From Torymus aiolomorphi (taxonomy: Eukaryota > Arthropoda > Insecta > Hymenoptera > Torymidae), in contig CM070874.1 in assembly GCA_036365515.1 (NCBI GenBank), forward strand, positions 49,730,583 to 49,794,582: DNA of 64,000 bases. Reading direction: 5' to 3'. Positions 46,638 through 62,242 of this stretch are shown here, one piece after another (within the stretch, counting starts at the first letter, position 1; the number at the start of each line of letters is the position of its first letter). The notes beneath the pieces were generated by a model, which saw nothing but the letters and a program-made list of their open reading frames with translations, searched no databases and had not been told where the DNA came from. Made by a program: the position numbers and the translations under genes.

Positions 46638-47547
46638 GATAGCAACTATGACAATTCAAGGTGCGGCGCGCTGGGCCGTATCATTGGGAGGGCTTTTAGG
46701 GTGCATTGCATTTTTACTTAGAGAATCGACGAAATTGTAATAACATTTAGTTAATGACAAGTTGTAATTCTTAACCATTTGAGCACCTTGCAACGTTAAA
46801 ATAAGAAAGTTATTCATTAATACTGGTGGAATGCTACGGCCCTGCTAGTGTATGTTATACATAGGAAGAACGGTTCTTTATTTTATGCATAAAGATTTCT
46901 TGAAAATTTTGTCGGTGATCGTCAGTTTTCAACACATCACTGTAAACTATAGATAATAAACAATTATTTACACGTTTTTTTTTGAAGAACTTATGTGTTT
47001 TCAACTCACAACAGGAAAATTAATACTTAAAAATTGTTCTTCTCCCGTAAGAGCCTGTATTAAAAGAACGAATTTCAATGAATTTCAACATTTTTTCCTT
47101 TTTCATTTAGTTGGTGACCCTATTCGGGACACAATCCATTAAATAGCTTGGAATTTCAGCTTTCGATTAGGATTCTTATTTTTAAATTTTTATGTTTTTA
47201 AAAAAACGCCGGAGCCACCTTAATGCAGTCAACAATTATTGCAACACATTTTTTCGTGGTAGCGTAAGCGTCATAATAAACGATTTCATTATAACGACTG
47301 ACTCACGATGTACAGTGTATCGCGTGTACACACTTTATTTGTATGTAGGTACATACATGAACCTTTAAATTTGTTTGATGCATTTATCTCGGTGATCGTT
47401 ACCGTGTCACTTGTCTGCGGTAGAATTGGCACGCCTGCGATGGGGTGAAGTGGAGAAGGTTATACGGCATTACGACAGAATGGGATAATTTTGTATTTAT
47501 GTATAAGTATACCTACATACGTACCTTGTATACAAAAGTTAATTATT
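46638..47547. other. Non-coding stretch between D and X6
   Basis: No gene or element end recognised. Confidence 0.4.
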
Positions 47548-49429
47548 GCTTCCTCAAAGAGGAAGCTTTGTAACGGTGAAAAAAATTTTTGAAACAAAAA
47601 ATATTCAAAAAGAGGTTTTATGATTTTCGGCGCTAAAATCCGTTATTTTTGATAAACAAATTTTCGTATGTGTGCATGCGTGCGTGCGTGTGTGTGCGTG
47701 AGTGAGTGCGCGCGCGCGCGTACAGGCGATAACTTTTGAACCGATCGACCGATTTACATCGAAAAAGACTTATTCTCTTCGTTTCGGAGAATAGAGAGAG
47801 CATAACCTACATTTTGATTTTACCGATTTTTTTTTTTTATAACCAAAAACGATTTTGAATTTTTCGTTTTTTTGATTTTTTAATTTGTTTCAGCAAGTAT
47901 TACTTAATAAACTAAATTTTTATTAAAAGGTCTTTAAATTACCTACAATTTCTTTTTTTTTAAATTTAAATTATCTCTAGCCTGTCATTTGTTATTAATG
48001 AAAATATGGTTTATATTTCTTTAATTAATATCTCAAAAACTTTTTCATTTTTCCACTCAAAATTTTTACCACTTATTACACTTATCGAGTACAACATTGT
48101 GTTAAAATTTGAAGAGGTTATGTTGATTTGTTTCCGAGAAAAAAATTATTTTTGAAAAAATGTGCGTTTTATTTCCTTTACGATAACAGGAGTAAAAGTC
48201 AATGAATCGTTTTGAAATTTGGCAGAGAATTAGCTTTTTTATATCTAAGGAGTTAATTCTTTGCCCAAAAAAAAAAATCTGACTGTTGTGAGCAAAGATA
48301 TTTGAGGTTAAAAATTTTTTATAAATTTCTTATATTTGCATTTTTAAAAAGAATATTCGATTGATTGACTCAAAATTTTTACTACTTGTTACACTTATCG
48401 AGTACAACATTGTGTTAAAATTTCAAGAGGTTATGTTGGTCAAAATTTTTTTACTCATTCCAAATTAGCCCCAAAACAAAAATATAAAGTTTTAGAGCAA
48501 AATATGCAATAGTTCTATTTAATTTGTATATCATATATAAATAAAATAATTATTGTGTACTAGGGCATATCCCCGAGAAAGTAATTTCAGATTGAGTCCC
48601 GCGGCAACGTGTACTAGGGCAACGATAATAATTGACTTTCAAAATATGAATTTCGTAAAAATTTCATAAAAATATTTCATAAAAATATCGATTCTTAAAT
48701 ATGAAAAAAACTACCTCTCTGTTAAATTTCAAAACTGTTCATTGTCTTTTGTTAAGAAGTATAACATAGTTATTATATTTGTATGATGGTTACAATGATG
48801 GATTAACTTTAAACCACTAACAAGGAAAGGATACTTGGTGTCCTCCTCCGATTTTCATGAAACTTCGCATATGAGTAGAGTGTCAAAAAATATTCGACAC
48901 GTATTTTTTTTATCTGCGGAAAAACATCTAAGGGGTGAAAATCGCCCTTAAAGTTCACCCCCAAAAACCGTTTTTTTTAATATCTCAAGATGGAATCGGA
49001 ATTTTTTAATGAAACCAATACCTATTTGTTTCTTATGAAAAGTCGAGTTTTTCGGCACAGTTTTAATGCTGAGGGTTGCATCCCCTATTTTTTATAAGGG
49101 TAAATATGATATTTTCCCTTGTATTTTTGATATAAAAATGTTTTAATGACCTAAATTTGATTGAAAATTGCCATGCTATAAAGAAAATTGAAAATTATAG
49201 TTGACCTGTTTCGAGATTTAAAAATAAAAACACCTTGACGGGGTGAATTACCCCTAATTTAATTAATCACCTTTTTGTTAGTATCTGCCTCCGATTTTCA
49301 TGAAACTTTGCAACTGGTTAGAGTATCGAAAAATATTTGACACTTATTTTTTTTATCTGTGGAGAAAGACATCTGGGGGTGAAAACCACCCTTAAAGTTC
49401 ACCTCCAAAAACAGTTTTTTCTTCATCCC

Positions 49430-50944
49430 CTAGCCGAAAGTACGGTCTTCCCGGCTCGATTTCGCGCCGGGAAGAGCGACTTTTGTGGCCGCTCTTTGTT
49501 GATCGTTGCGTGGCAACGTCCGCGACTGATTTTGATGTTTTGGAGGTTTTTTCGTTAGGTATCCACTTTTATACCAGGCATATTTAAAAACATTTTGAAA
49601 TCTTGGTGAAGAAAATTGATTATGGGTTAGAGATTGTAGTTTGATTATATTATTTCTCTCGTGTAATTTGGCATCTAATTCATAAGAAGTGTTATGTCTG
49701 ATAATTTTCTTATAATGTTTTTCCATAATCGAAAACCATATACATCAAGAGGCTGTATCTGACCAGTTGTGCCTTTTGGTATCGTTTTCAATATAAGATT
49801 TGACTCTTTCGCTAAAGCTTCTTTTACAGCGTTTTCACATTGTCCACGAATCTAATAGCAGTATAGGTGAATTCCCACTGTGAATCAAAAATACATTTTG
49901 AATCCTAATTTGAAATAGTTCCTTGGATATTTACCGGACGCTGATGTTTCTACGTATATATTTTCTGGTTTGAGTAAAGTTTTCATTACTTTAGGTCCAA
50001 ATTGCCCATGAGCCTCTTCCAAAACTATAAATAACGGGGACATAAGCTGTACCTCTGCTGATATTGTTGGTTGAATAGTGTAACTATGTGTTGTAGAAGA
50101 TACCGACTGAACGATGTTTTCTACATTTTTAATTCCCTCATAACAAAGAGTGCAACTCTTTTGAAAATTGAATCCACTTTGATCAGAATTGTAAACGTTT
50201 TGAGTACCATGTACTTTAATGAAATTTTTGATATCGTTAACAACATTTTCTTTGTGTTGTTCTACTTCTATTGCCTTCTGTGTAGATGACATAATAAATT
50301 TTGTTATTTTACGTGAAACAATGTGATGTTTTTTTTTTAATATTTGTATCCATCTATGTGAAGCTTTAAACCACGGAATATTTAGTTCTACTTTCTTTAC
50401 GAGAGCCCATCTTTTTATATCAATATCATGCAGAGTCATTTTTGATTCTATCGCTTCTTTAACTTTTTGAAGTACATAAGTTGTTATTCCATATAGAATG
50501 TTTTTCTGGTACCCCTGCTTCAATTTGTAATTTCCATCACAATTGACGATCGGAAGTAACTTTTCTATACTTCGATTGTACACTTGTCAAGGATAATGGC
50601 TTTCTTTTTCCACTTTGCCAATACTGCAATGCCTGTTTCTCATATTCAAAGTCTACATCTTCTTCATTCGGTAATGAAGCAGGAACCTCTGCATAATCTT
50701 TATTTAATTCATCCTCTTCTTCAATATCTTGTGGAAGTGTATCACTGTAGTCATCCTCAAAAAGTAAAGTATATTCTTCTTCTGTATGTAAATTGTAATT
50801 TACACTCTCCTTTATTATATTTTCTATTACATGATATAAAGTTGTCTCTTGTTCGTTAGCTTGTGATTCTTCAATTTTAACATTGTTAGGATTAAAGATT
50901 ATAGATAATAAAGATATTACAACCAGTAGTGGATTAATAGCCAT
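49430..50944 (-). pseudogene. Tc5/pogo-type transposase, frameshifted
   Basis: Cut-and-paste transposase of the mobile element above. N-terminal frame from ATG 50944 is acidic (residues ~60-100); a frameshift near 50570 leads to the DNA-binding part, where WFKASHRWIQILKKKHHIVSRK (cut here in two: WFKASHRWIQ, then KKKHHIVSRK, near 50340) fits a Tc5-type HTH. The first catalytic aspartate is in VYNSDQSGF (codon near 50184). The third-acid region QPLDVYGF lies near 49745-49775, after a second break near 49880. The C-terminal PRFQNVFKYAWYKSGY follows in the 49430-49726 frame. At least two frame breaks make it inactive. Its 3' end runs into the left inverted repeat. Confidence 0.75.
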
Positions 50945-53034
50945 TTTTTAATTTTATTTGAGGCAATGACGTTCAAGCAACAGCCGTAGATTATTTATTC
51001 TATAATTATTATTTTATTTAAAATAACTTTATTTTATTTTCATGAACGTCAATTGAATTTACTTTTATTTCAGATATTTCATAATTTTATTCCCTTTATT
51101 AAAATTGATGGCTATGTTATTTCACGTTTTATTCGTAATCTGATTGGTCGGAAGCGTTGCCATGCTGTAGCTATGTGCATGGCAACGTAATGTTGTTTGT
51201 TTATATTTTTCTTATAAGGTTATTTTCCCATTTTTGAATATTGTATTCAAAGCATAGTTCATCTCCGCGCGCGCAGCGCGCGTTTGATCTAGTCTTCTTT
51301 TTAAAATAAAGTTATGTTTCACTGAAATAAAAATATTATAATTATTACGATATTATGGGACACACACAAATAATTTAGTTTATTTTATTTGTTTATTATA
51401 TGGTAGAGAGAATCGTGCCAGTTTAATATAATAAATATATCAAATAATGAAATTGAATATACGTATTTACACTCAAGCGCGCGCACGCACTCACACGCTT
51501 ACATACGCACGCTCATACGATTTCATTAATTTTATTTATTAATTGTATTAAATGGGCAAGATACTCATTACAATAAAATATTATACTATAGTTTTATTTA
51601 AATCAGTTATTGCGGGCATGTTGAATAAGAATAAGAAACTTTACCGGCCACCACGTGTTTTAATTAAAAAATTAATTTGCAAACATTTATTTGATATAAT
51701 CTCAACTTCAGGCCTTCGATTTGTGCGGAGATAATTTTCAGAAATTTTGTGGATCATTTTTGTTATAGTATCTGTAAGATATTTGGGTTGAAAAATCTGA
51801 CGACTTTTTTAGATACTTGTAATTATTTAACATACACTGAATAAAAGGCAAACGAAAAATTTATTAATATATCATGATATGATATTTATGTATATAATAA
51901 ATATTATAAATTCTATTAACTCTAGAAAAAAAATGAAAACAAGTCGATGTTTTTTTACAAATAGTCTTCTTATCATGGTTATATTAATAAATTGAACATT
52001 ATTAGAATCATTATTTTATTTTACGTTATTATAATAATCCTATTTACATTATATCACTTCTTTTAATCAAACTTTATTTTATTTTTTTCAAGAAAGTTCT
52101 TATTTGTTTAAACGTTTCGCCCATATGACTAAAAATAAAATAGCAATACTTACAAGCCCTTTTTAATAATATATTTTCTGTATCCTCAATGCGGAATTAA
52201 AATTTTTTTTTGAAGAGTATATAATAAAATGTATAATTATATCAATTTAAACAATTGTATAAACACCAACAATATGTAATCAGTTTAGTATCTAGCGTGG
52301 GCATGTTCTTGTTTGTGCACATAAGGATTGTGCACATATTTATTGTGCACAGATAGCATTGGTACAGATCTATATATATATATAGATATATACCAATGTT
52401 AAAGTGTGCACAATTAATATGTGCACAATCAGTATGTGCATAAACAAGAACACGTCCTAGCGTGTAGTCAATACAAAGAAACACTACAAATTGACCAAAG
52501 TCGAATAAAAATATCTCTTTACTCGAGAATTATCTCGTATTCAAAGTTTATTTTTAACTTACCAATATTTTTATAAATGTCGTTGCGAAAAAAATATTCA
52601 TAGAAGCGTGATGACATTGAAAATTGTAATGTAAATTTAATATAATTATAATTATATTGCATATTTCGGTAAAAATGAAACGTTTGTTGATAAAAAAAAC
52701 TTAAATTTTTATGACATCAACAATACAAGTATCAATACGGGAAATGAAATATTATCCTAATATAATGTAAAAAAAGATGAATTTTTAATAGAATTTTACC
52801 CAGAAAAATTCTTTGTTTATAAATAATTTCATCATTAATTTCATAAACAAAAAAAAAATAATCGATAAAAATTTTCTTGCAAATTTTCATTTAATGTATT
52901 AAATTTTAGTAGTCAATTTTAGTATTTCACGTAAAATATGATTTGAAATAAGCATCTCAAAGTTAAAAATCAAAAAGAATGTTGTGATCAATTTTTTTTA
53001 ATCACTAAAAGATAAATAACTAAAGTAGGGGTAG
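50945..53034. other. Non-coding interior of the Tc5-like element
   Basis: About 2.1 kb upstream of the transposase gene. AT-rich, with a GCGCGC-rich spot near 51270, and a small MITE at 52300. No gene recognised. Confidence 0.4.
52300..52456. mobile_element. 157-bp MITE with GTGCAC array and 8-bp duplication
   Basis: GGCATGTTCTTGTTT at the left pairs with AAACAAGAACACGTC at the right. Each arm has three TGTGCACA palindromes spaced about 16-20 bases. CTAGCGTG lies on both sides (52292-52299, 52457-52464), as in hAT-type insertion. Confidence 0.75.
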
Positions 53035-53754
53035 CTCACCCCTTCTATGTGTTTTTTTTAAACCTCGAAACAGGTCAACTATAATTTTTAATTTGCTTTA
53101 CAACATGGCATTTTTTAATCAAATATGGCTCGTCAGAACTTTATTATTTTAAAAACAGCGTGAAAAAAATTATATTTACCCCCATAAAAATAGGGGGTGC
53201 AACCCCTTATCATTAAAACTGTGTCAAAATACTCGTCTTTTTATAAGAAACAAATAGGTGTTGGTTTCATTAAAAAATTCCGATTCCATCTCGAGATATT
53301 AAAAAAAACTGTTTTTGAGGGTGAACTTTAAGGGTGGTTTTCACCCCCAGATGTCCTTCTCCACAGATAAAAAAAAAATACGTGTCAAATATTTTTCGAT
53401 ACTCTAACCAGTTGCAAAGTTTCATGAAAATCGGAGGCAGACACTAACAAAAAGGTGATTAATTAAATTAGGGGTAATTCACCCCGTCAACGTGTTTTTA
53501 TTTTTAAATCTCGAAACAGGTCAACTATAATTTTCAATTTTCTTTATAGCATGGCAATTTTCAATCAAATTTAGCTCATTAAAACATTTTTATATCAAAA
53601 ATACAAGGGAAAATATCATATTTACCCTTATAAAAAGTAGGGGATGCAATCCCCAGCATTAAAACTGTGCAGAAAAATTCGACTTTTCATAAGAAACAAA
53701 TAGGTGTTGGTTCATTAAAAAATTCCGATTCCATCTTGAGATATTAAAAAAAAA

Positions 53755-56830
<3,076 letters not shown>

Positions 56831-57553
56831 CAAAACGGTTTTTGGGGGTGAACTTTAAGGACGGTTTTCACCCCTTAGATATGTTTTTCCGCAGATAAAA
56901 AAAAATACGTGTCGAATATTTTTTGACACTCTACTCATATGCGAAGTTTCATGAAAATCGGAGGCGGACACCAAGTATCCTTTCCTTGTAAGTCGAACAG
57001 GTTAAATACCTGTTTCAAAACAAATATTTATTAGATTATTGCCAATACATACTTTTCTTTCTCAAACTAATGTATTTCTTTAAAATTTTTTATAACAATA
57101 ACTAATTGTTTGTATAGGATATATAAATGAAAAAACAAAAAAGATATTTTTTATATTTAGTCAAATTGTTTAACAAACAACAAAGAACCACAAAGAAAAC
57201 AGTTTTATTTATTAATAAAGTTTTGTTGTAAAAAATTTACTTTTGTTTTTTAAATTTAAAAAATGGAATCGATAAATTAGTTTGAGGAAGCATCTTGTCA
57301 ATGAATTGGTAGCGGTTTTTACATTCCTACAGTAAAAGCAAAGTCGACACCATTTGATGTGTTTTACTATTTTTTCTGTTTTTTTTCTTCATTTTTTTGC
57401 ATGTCACTGTATCTTATCTTTTGGTTGATTTTCTATATGAATTGGAACATTATTTCTATAATGTTCCAATATAATGCAAAGAAAAACCAAAATATACAGA
57501 ACAAAATCAAACAATGAACAAACCAAAAACAAACGTATATAAATACATAAATA

Positions 57554-58079
57554 TGAGGCGTTTCGCGTCAACTGTCCCAGCGCGCGGCGAGCGAGCCCCA
57601 AATTGTGCTATTTCTAACTCATGTTTATGATACTAAAAATTACTTAAAAAAATTGTTTGATAAGCGTTTTCGACGTATTTTTTCCTCAGCTTTCCAATGA
57701 TGTAGGTAGTTTTTTCGAAACTTTCCATTTTCATCTTCAAAAACTCTTTTGCATTCTATTTCTCGCAAAAAACATCTTGGGCACTCTTTGGAAAATATCC
57801 TTTCCTACGTAAAAAATGCTCAGCTTTCGATCTAGAGGGTAAAAAAAAATATTAAAAATACACTTTTTGAGATATAACATGTTTTGTACTTTTGGAAGGT
57901 GAAAACGAAAAATTTTAGAAAAACTGTTTACGTCATTGGAAAGCTGAGGAAAAAATACGTCGAAAACGTTTATCAAACAATTTTTTAAAGTACATTTTAG
58001 TATCATAAACATGAGTTAGAAATAGCACGATTTAGGGCTCGCGCGCCGCGCGCTGGGACAGTTGACGTGAAACGCCTCA
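57554..58079. mobile_element. TA-flanked palindromic MITE
   Basis: TGAGGCGTTTCGCGTCAACT at the left and its near-inverse at the right, GC-rich ends with GCGCGC, arms pairing over about 250 bases toward the centre. TA on both sides (57552-57553, 58080-58081) fits Tc1/mariner-type insertion. Non-coding. Confidence 0.75.
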
Positions 58080-58539
58080 TATATGCATGTATTATTGTAC
58101 TGTCGCAACTTTTCAATTGCATTGGTTCAAGGGCTATTATCACCCGTTTAAATAATCAGTAACTAAATAAATATGCAGAAAAAAATAGAAATAAACGATG
58201 ATCAAAATATGAACTAAAATAAAACGTGTTAATTTAAATATAACATCTTTTAGTTAGCAATACCCGACAGACAGCTATAGACACATTTTTATTTTTTTTT
58301 TTAATATTTTGTTTATTTCTGTTTAATTCTGTATATTTCTCTATATTTTAGTTTTTTTTTTTTTTTTTAATCTATATTTTTGCTTTTTCCTGTTTCAAAT
58401 GTTCCAATTTGTTTAGGAAAAAAAAAACAAAAAAATGATGAAAAACCAAAATATGTAGAAAACTGTTGAAGTATACAAAAATATACAGAAATACACAGGA
58501 AAAAAACAATAAAGTGTAGAAAAACACATCAAATTTTTT
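58080..58539. other. AT-rich stretch before the BEL/Pao remnant
   Basis: A/T runs only; no LTR or gag seen. Confidence 0.4.
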
Positions 58540-58559
58540 TGTCAAGGCTTTGAAGTCTC

Positions 58560-59604
58560 ATTCATCTCCAAGAATACGGTTGAATTACTCAAAATTAAAC
58601 GGCAACACTCATCTGTACCTATTCATGGAATTGGAGGGTCGCACTTAACTCACACACTCGGAAAAGTTCAAATAGACTTAAGGCCCATCCATAAAAATCT
58701 CAAGGTTAGGATCACTGTTCACATTATACGCCAAGTCTCATCAACTCTGCCATCCCAGAAATGTGAGCAGCTCATGTGGAACCATACACAGAAATTACGC
58801 TTGGCAGATTCAGCCTTTTGGAAACCTCAACCTGTGGATGTTCTCATCGGTGCTGACTATTATGGTCAAATCATTAAGCCTAATCTCATCAAAGGAAATG
58901 TGACTGAACCAGTTGCCCAATTATCGATCTTCGGCTGGCTTATAATTGGTCCATACAACTCAGCTGATCAACACAAAACAGTACATCATACAACGGTTGC
59001 ACTCAATATTGAAGAATTGCAGAGGTTACTCATACGGGTTCAAGAAGAACCACCCTCAACACCTATAATCAAACTCAGCAAAGAAGAGGCATTATGTGAA
59101 CAGCAGTTTGCTGAAACTCATACGAGAGATACTCATGGACGCTATTAAGTAAGGTTACCTCTCACTAAATCAGCTGATGTGCTAGGAAGCTCATTCGGCA
59201 AAGCTCAAGCGTGTCTCAACCGAATACTCACTAAATGCAAACAAAACAGCATCTACAAGGAAAGGTATTTTGCTTTCATGGAAAAGTACTGCAAATTGGG
59301 TCACATGGTACAGATCCCTCAACAGGAAATATCTGCCAAACCATCTTATTATCTTCCTCACCATGGAATTTTGAAGGAAGACAGTTTAACGACAAAACTC
59401 AGAGCAGTATTCAACGGTTCACCATTCACTACAAATGGAAACTCACTCAATGACATAATGCATACTGCACCTAACCTCTCACCTAACATTGTTCTCACCT
59501 GGATTCGGATCCAACCATTGGTTTTCTCAACTGACATCACAAAAATGTATCGTCAGACAATGTTCATCCTCAAGATTGGAATTCACAACGCATTTTGTGG
59601 GTAG
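58560..59604 (+). pseudogene. BEL/Pao pol: protease and start of RT
   Basis: The protease-like region, including VDVLIGADYYGQII (near 58840) and LSIFGWLIIGP, is typical of BEL/Pao Pol (DUF1758-type). An in-frame TAA at 59146-59148 interrupts it. The next frame (59179-59604) is the N-terminal RT region, with LRAVFNGSPFTTNGNSLND, and ends at a TAG at 59602-59604 after a frame change. Confidence 0.82.
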
Positions 59605-59894
59605 ATAACAAGGGTTAACTCACTCATTTCCAGTTGACAACTGTCACTTATGGAACTCGAGCAGCTCCGTATTTAGCAATCAGGACACGTCTTCAGCTGG
59701 TGAAAGATGAAGGAGATAAATATTCGATGGCTAGAGACTCACTACTTTATGGAAGGTATGTGGATGATATCTTCGGCGGAGCTGCTTCAAAGGAAATTCT
59801 CATACAAAAGGCCAAGCAGTTAATCTCGCTATGTACGGCGGGCGGTTTTCCATTAGCCAAATGGAACTCCAACTCAAGCTGTACCTCTAGATGA
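59605..59894 (+). pseudogene. BEL/Pao pol: RT catalytic segment
   Basis: A short frame with YGTRAAPYLAIRT and the catalytic YVDD in GRYVDDIFGG (near 59760), the BEL/Pao form of the RT active site. A frameshift near 59880 separates it from the next part. Confidence 0.85.
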
Positions 59895-60987
59895 TTGCGC
59901 TACAAACATACTCGGGATGAAATGGCTCCCACATTCGGACAAATTCACCTTCAGAATGACCCTGACGCCCAACCAGTAGATGATCACGAAACAGATTATA
60001 CTTTCTGAAGTATCTCAACTTTACGATCCCATTGGAATAGTCTCACCAGTCATAATCACATTAAAAATCCTCTTGCAAGAACGGTGGCTTCACAAACTTT
60101 CTTGGGACGAACCACTGCCACGTTCAATGGTGAAGAAATGGTTGCACATCCGAGAAGATCTCACAAACCTGGATACAATCTCCATACCAAGGTGGCTAGG
60201 AATCCAGGAGGACTCAGTTGTGAAAATTCATGGCTTCTCGGATGCTTCACAACAGGCGATGACCGCAGTTCTGTACATAAAAGCCACAGCAATCACCTCT
60301 CACTCAACATCATCATTTCTCATCTCCAAAACAAAAGTGGCACCACTCAAACGACTTTCAATCCCACGATTGGAATTAGGAGCGGCAGTGTTACTCACGA
60401 AGTTGGCTAAACACGTATTGGATAACTCAAGATTGCCAATTTCGCAGATTCATCTCTGGACAGATGCAAAGGTAGCACTCACTTGGATACGCTCACACCC
60501 CTCACGATGGAAGGATTTTGTTGGAAATAGAGTTGTACTCATACAAGATCTCATTCCAACTGCACAGTGGAGACATATTCCTGGAACGAAAAATCCAGCG
60601 GATTGTGCATCTCGAGGGTTAGTCACATCTCAACTTAGAGAGCACCATTTATGGTGGCACGGTCCAAGTTGGCTTTGCAAAGATGAGGTAGCGTGGCCAT
60701 CTCAAGTCAACTCAATTGAAGAGAACAACCTTCCAGAAGCGAGGGCTAAGGTCACATTCACCGCAACCTTCCCACACTCAACCACAACATGGCCTATCAT
60801 CGATCATTACTCGTCTCTCACTCAACTACTTAGAATTATTGGATGGGTAACGCTCGCATGCGATCGATTCAAGGCTAAAGGCAAAACTCACCATGAATCG
60901 AAACTCACTGCTGATTTAATCAAACTAAACTCTTCTGGGTCAAGGAAATTCAGCAAGTTCACTTCCACTCAGAACTTACCATGCTGA
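59895..60987 (+). pseudogene. BEL/Pao pol: RT C-terminus and RNase H-like region
   Basis: The main open part (59980-60987) contains QLYDPIGIVSPVIITLK, then RNase H-like motifs FSDASQQAMTAVLY, LELGAAVLL, WTDAKVALTWI and PGTKNPADCASRGL, all standard for BEL/Pao Pol. It overlaps the next frame by a few bases at a frameshift. Confidence 0.87.
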
Positions 60988-62214
60988 AGAATTCTTTTCA
61001 GAATTCAAATTCAGAATTCAATTCAAAAAGAATCCTAAAAGTCCTAAGAAATCATGTCTTTAATCGGTTGACTGCATACATAGACTCATTAGGAATCATT
61101 AAAGTAGGAGGTCGGCTTCACAAAACTCAACTGGATTATCACTCAAAATACCCAGCAATACTACCATGGAATACTATCATTAGGAATTCTCACTCATCAA
61201 CATTCCACGGTGGCGCTCAACTCACACTCGCACACACACGGCAGGAATTTTGGATAATCGGAGGTAGGGCACCGGTCAAGTCACTCATTTTAAAGTGTGT
61301 GACTTGTGCAAGGTATCGGGCTCAACGGGCTCAGCAACTCGTGGGGCAACTACCTATGGCCAGGGTCACCCCATCCTCACCTTTCATTCATACTGGGATC
61401 GACTACGCCGGGCTAATCAATATAAACTCATAGAAAGGTCGTAGATTCAAAATTTATAAATATTGGATTTGTATCTTTGTGTGCTTCTCAACCTCAGCTG
61501 TTTATCTCGAATTGGTCAGTGACTACTCAACAGATGGATTTCTAGCGGCTTATAGACGGTTTACCTCGAGGAGAGGAAGCTGACCCTCTCACCTCTACTC
61601 AGACTGCGGAACAAATTTTATTGTAGCAGATAAGGAGCTGAAGACCCTCTTCAGACAAGTTCACCAGGAAAACTCAAGCATGTATGTACAACTCAATTGT
61701 GAATGATGGCACTCAATGGATATTCAACCCACTTGCTGCACCTCACATGGGAGGCAAGTGGGAAGCCGTTGTGAAATCAATAAAATTTCATCTACGTAGG
61801 ACCATTGGGGATACTCATCTCACCTTTGAGGCTTCAGCTACACTACTCACTCAAATTGAAGGATTACTCAACTCAAGGCCGCTAGAACCACTCAGTGAAG
61901 ATCCAGAATATATCAACGCACACACTCCAGGATTCTTCCTCATCGGCAAGGCACTTAACTCAGTGCCTGAACCAAATCTACTCAACCTTAACGAGTTAAG
62001 GCTTTCTAGATGGAAACTCATTCAACGTATGACTCAACAGTTCTGGCAACAGTGGTCAAGCCAATACCTTCATCGGTTACAATCCATTTCTAAGTGGCAT
62101 CATCCATCACATGAGATTCAAGTCGGTTCATTGGTTTTACTCAAGACATCAACGACTCAACTTACACGGCCAATCACCAAACTCGCTATCTTACCAGTAC
62201 CAAGTGGACTTTAA
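60981..62214 (+). pseudogene. BEL/Pao pol: integrase, broken
   Basis: 60981-61433 has the zinc-binding His-His-Cys-Cys region (KCVTCARYRAQ near 61300) and the first catalytic aspartate in GIDYAG. 61434-61683 is degraded by stops and frameshifts. 61684-62214 holds GGKWEAVVKSIK with the DDE glutamate, LNSRPLEPLSEDP and the C-terminal VGSLVLLK. The enzyme would integrate the DNA copy. Confidence 0.83.
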
Positions 62215-62242
62215 TCAACCTGGCGGTTGATAGCGGGCGGAA

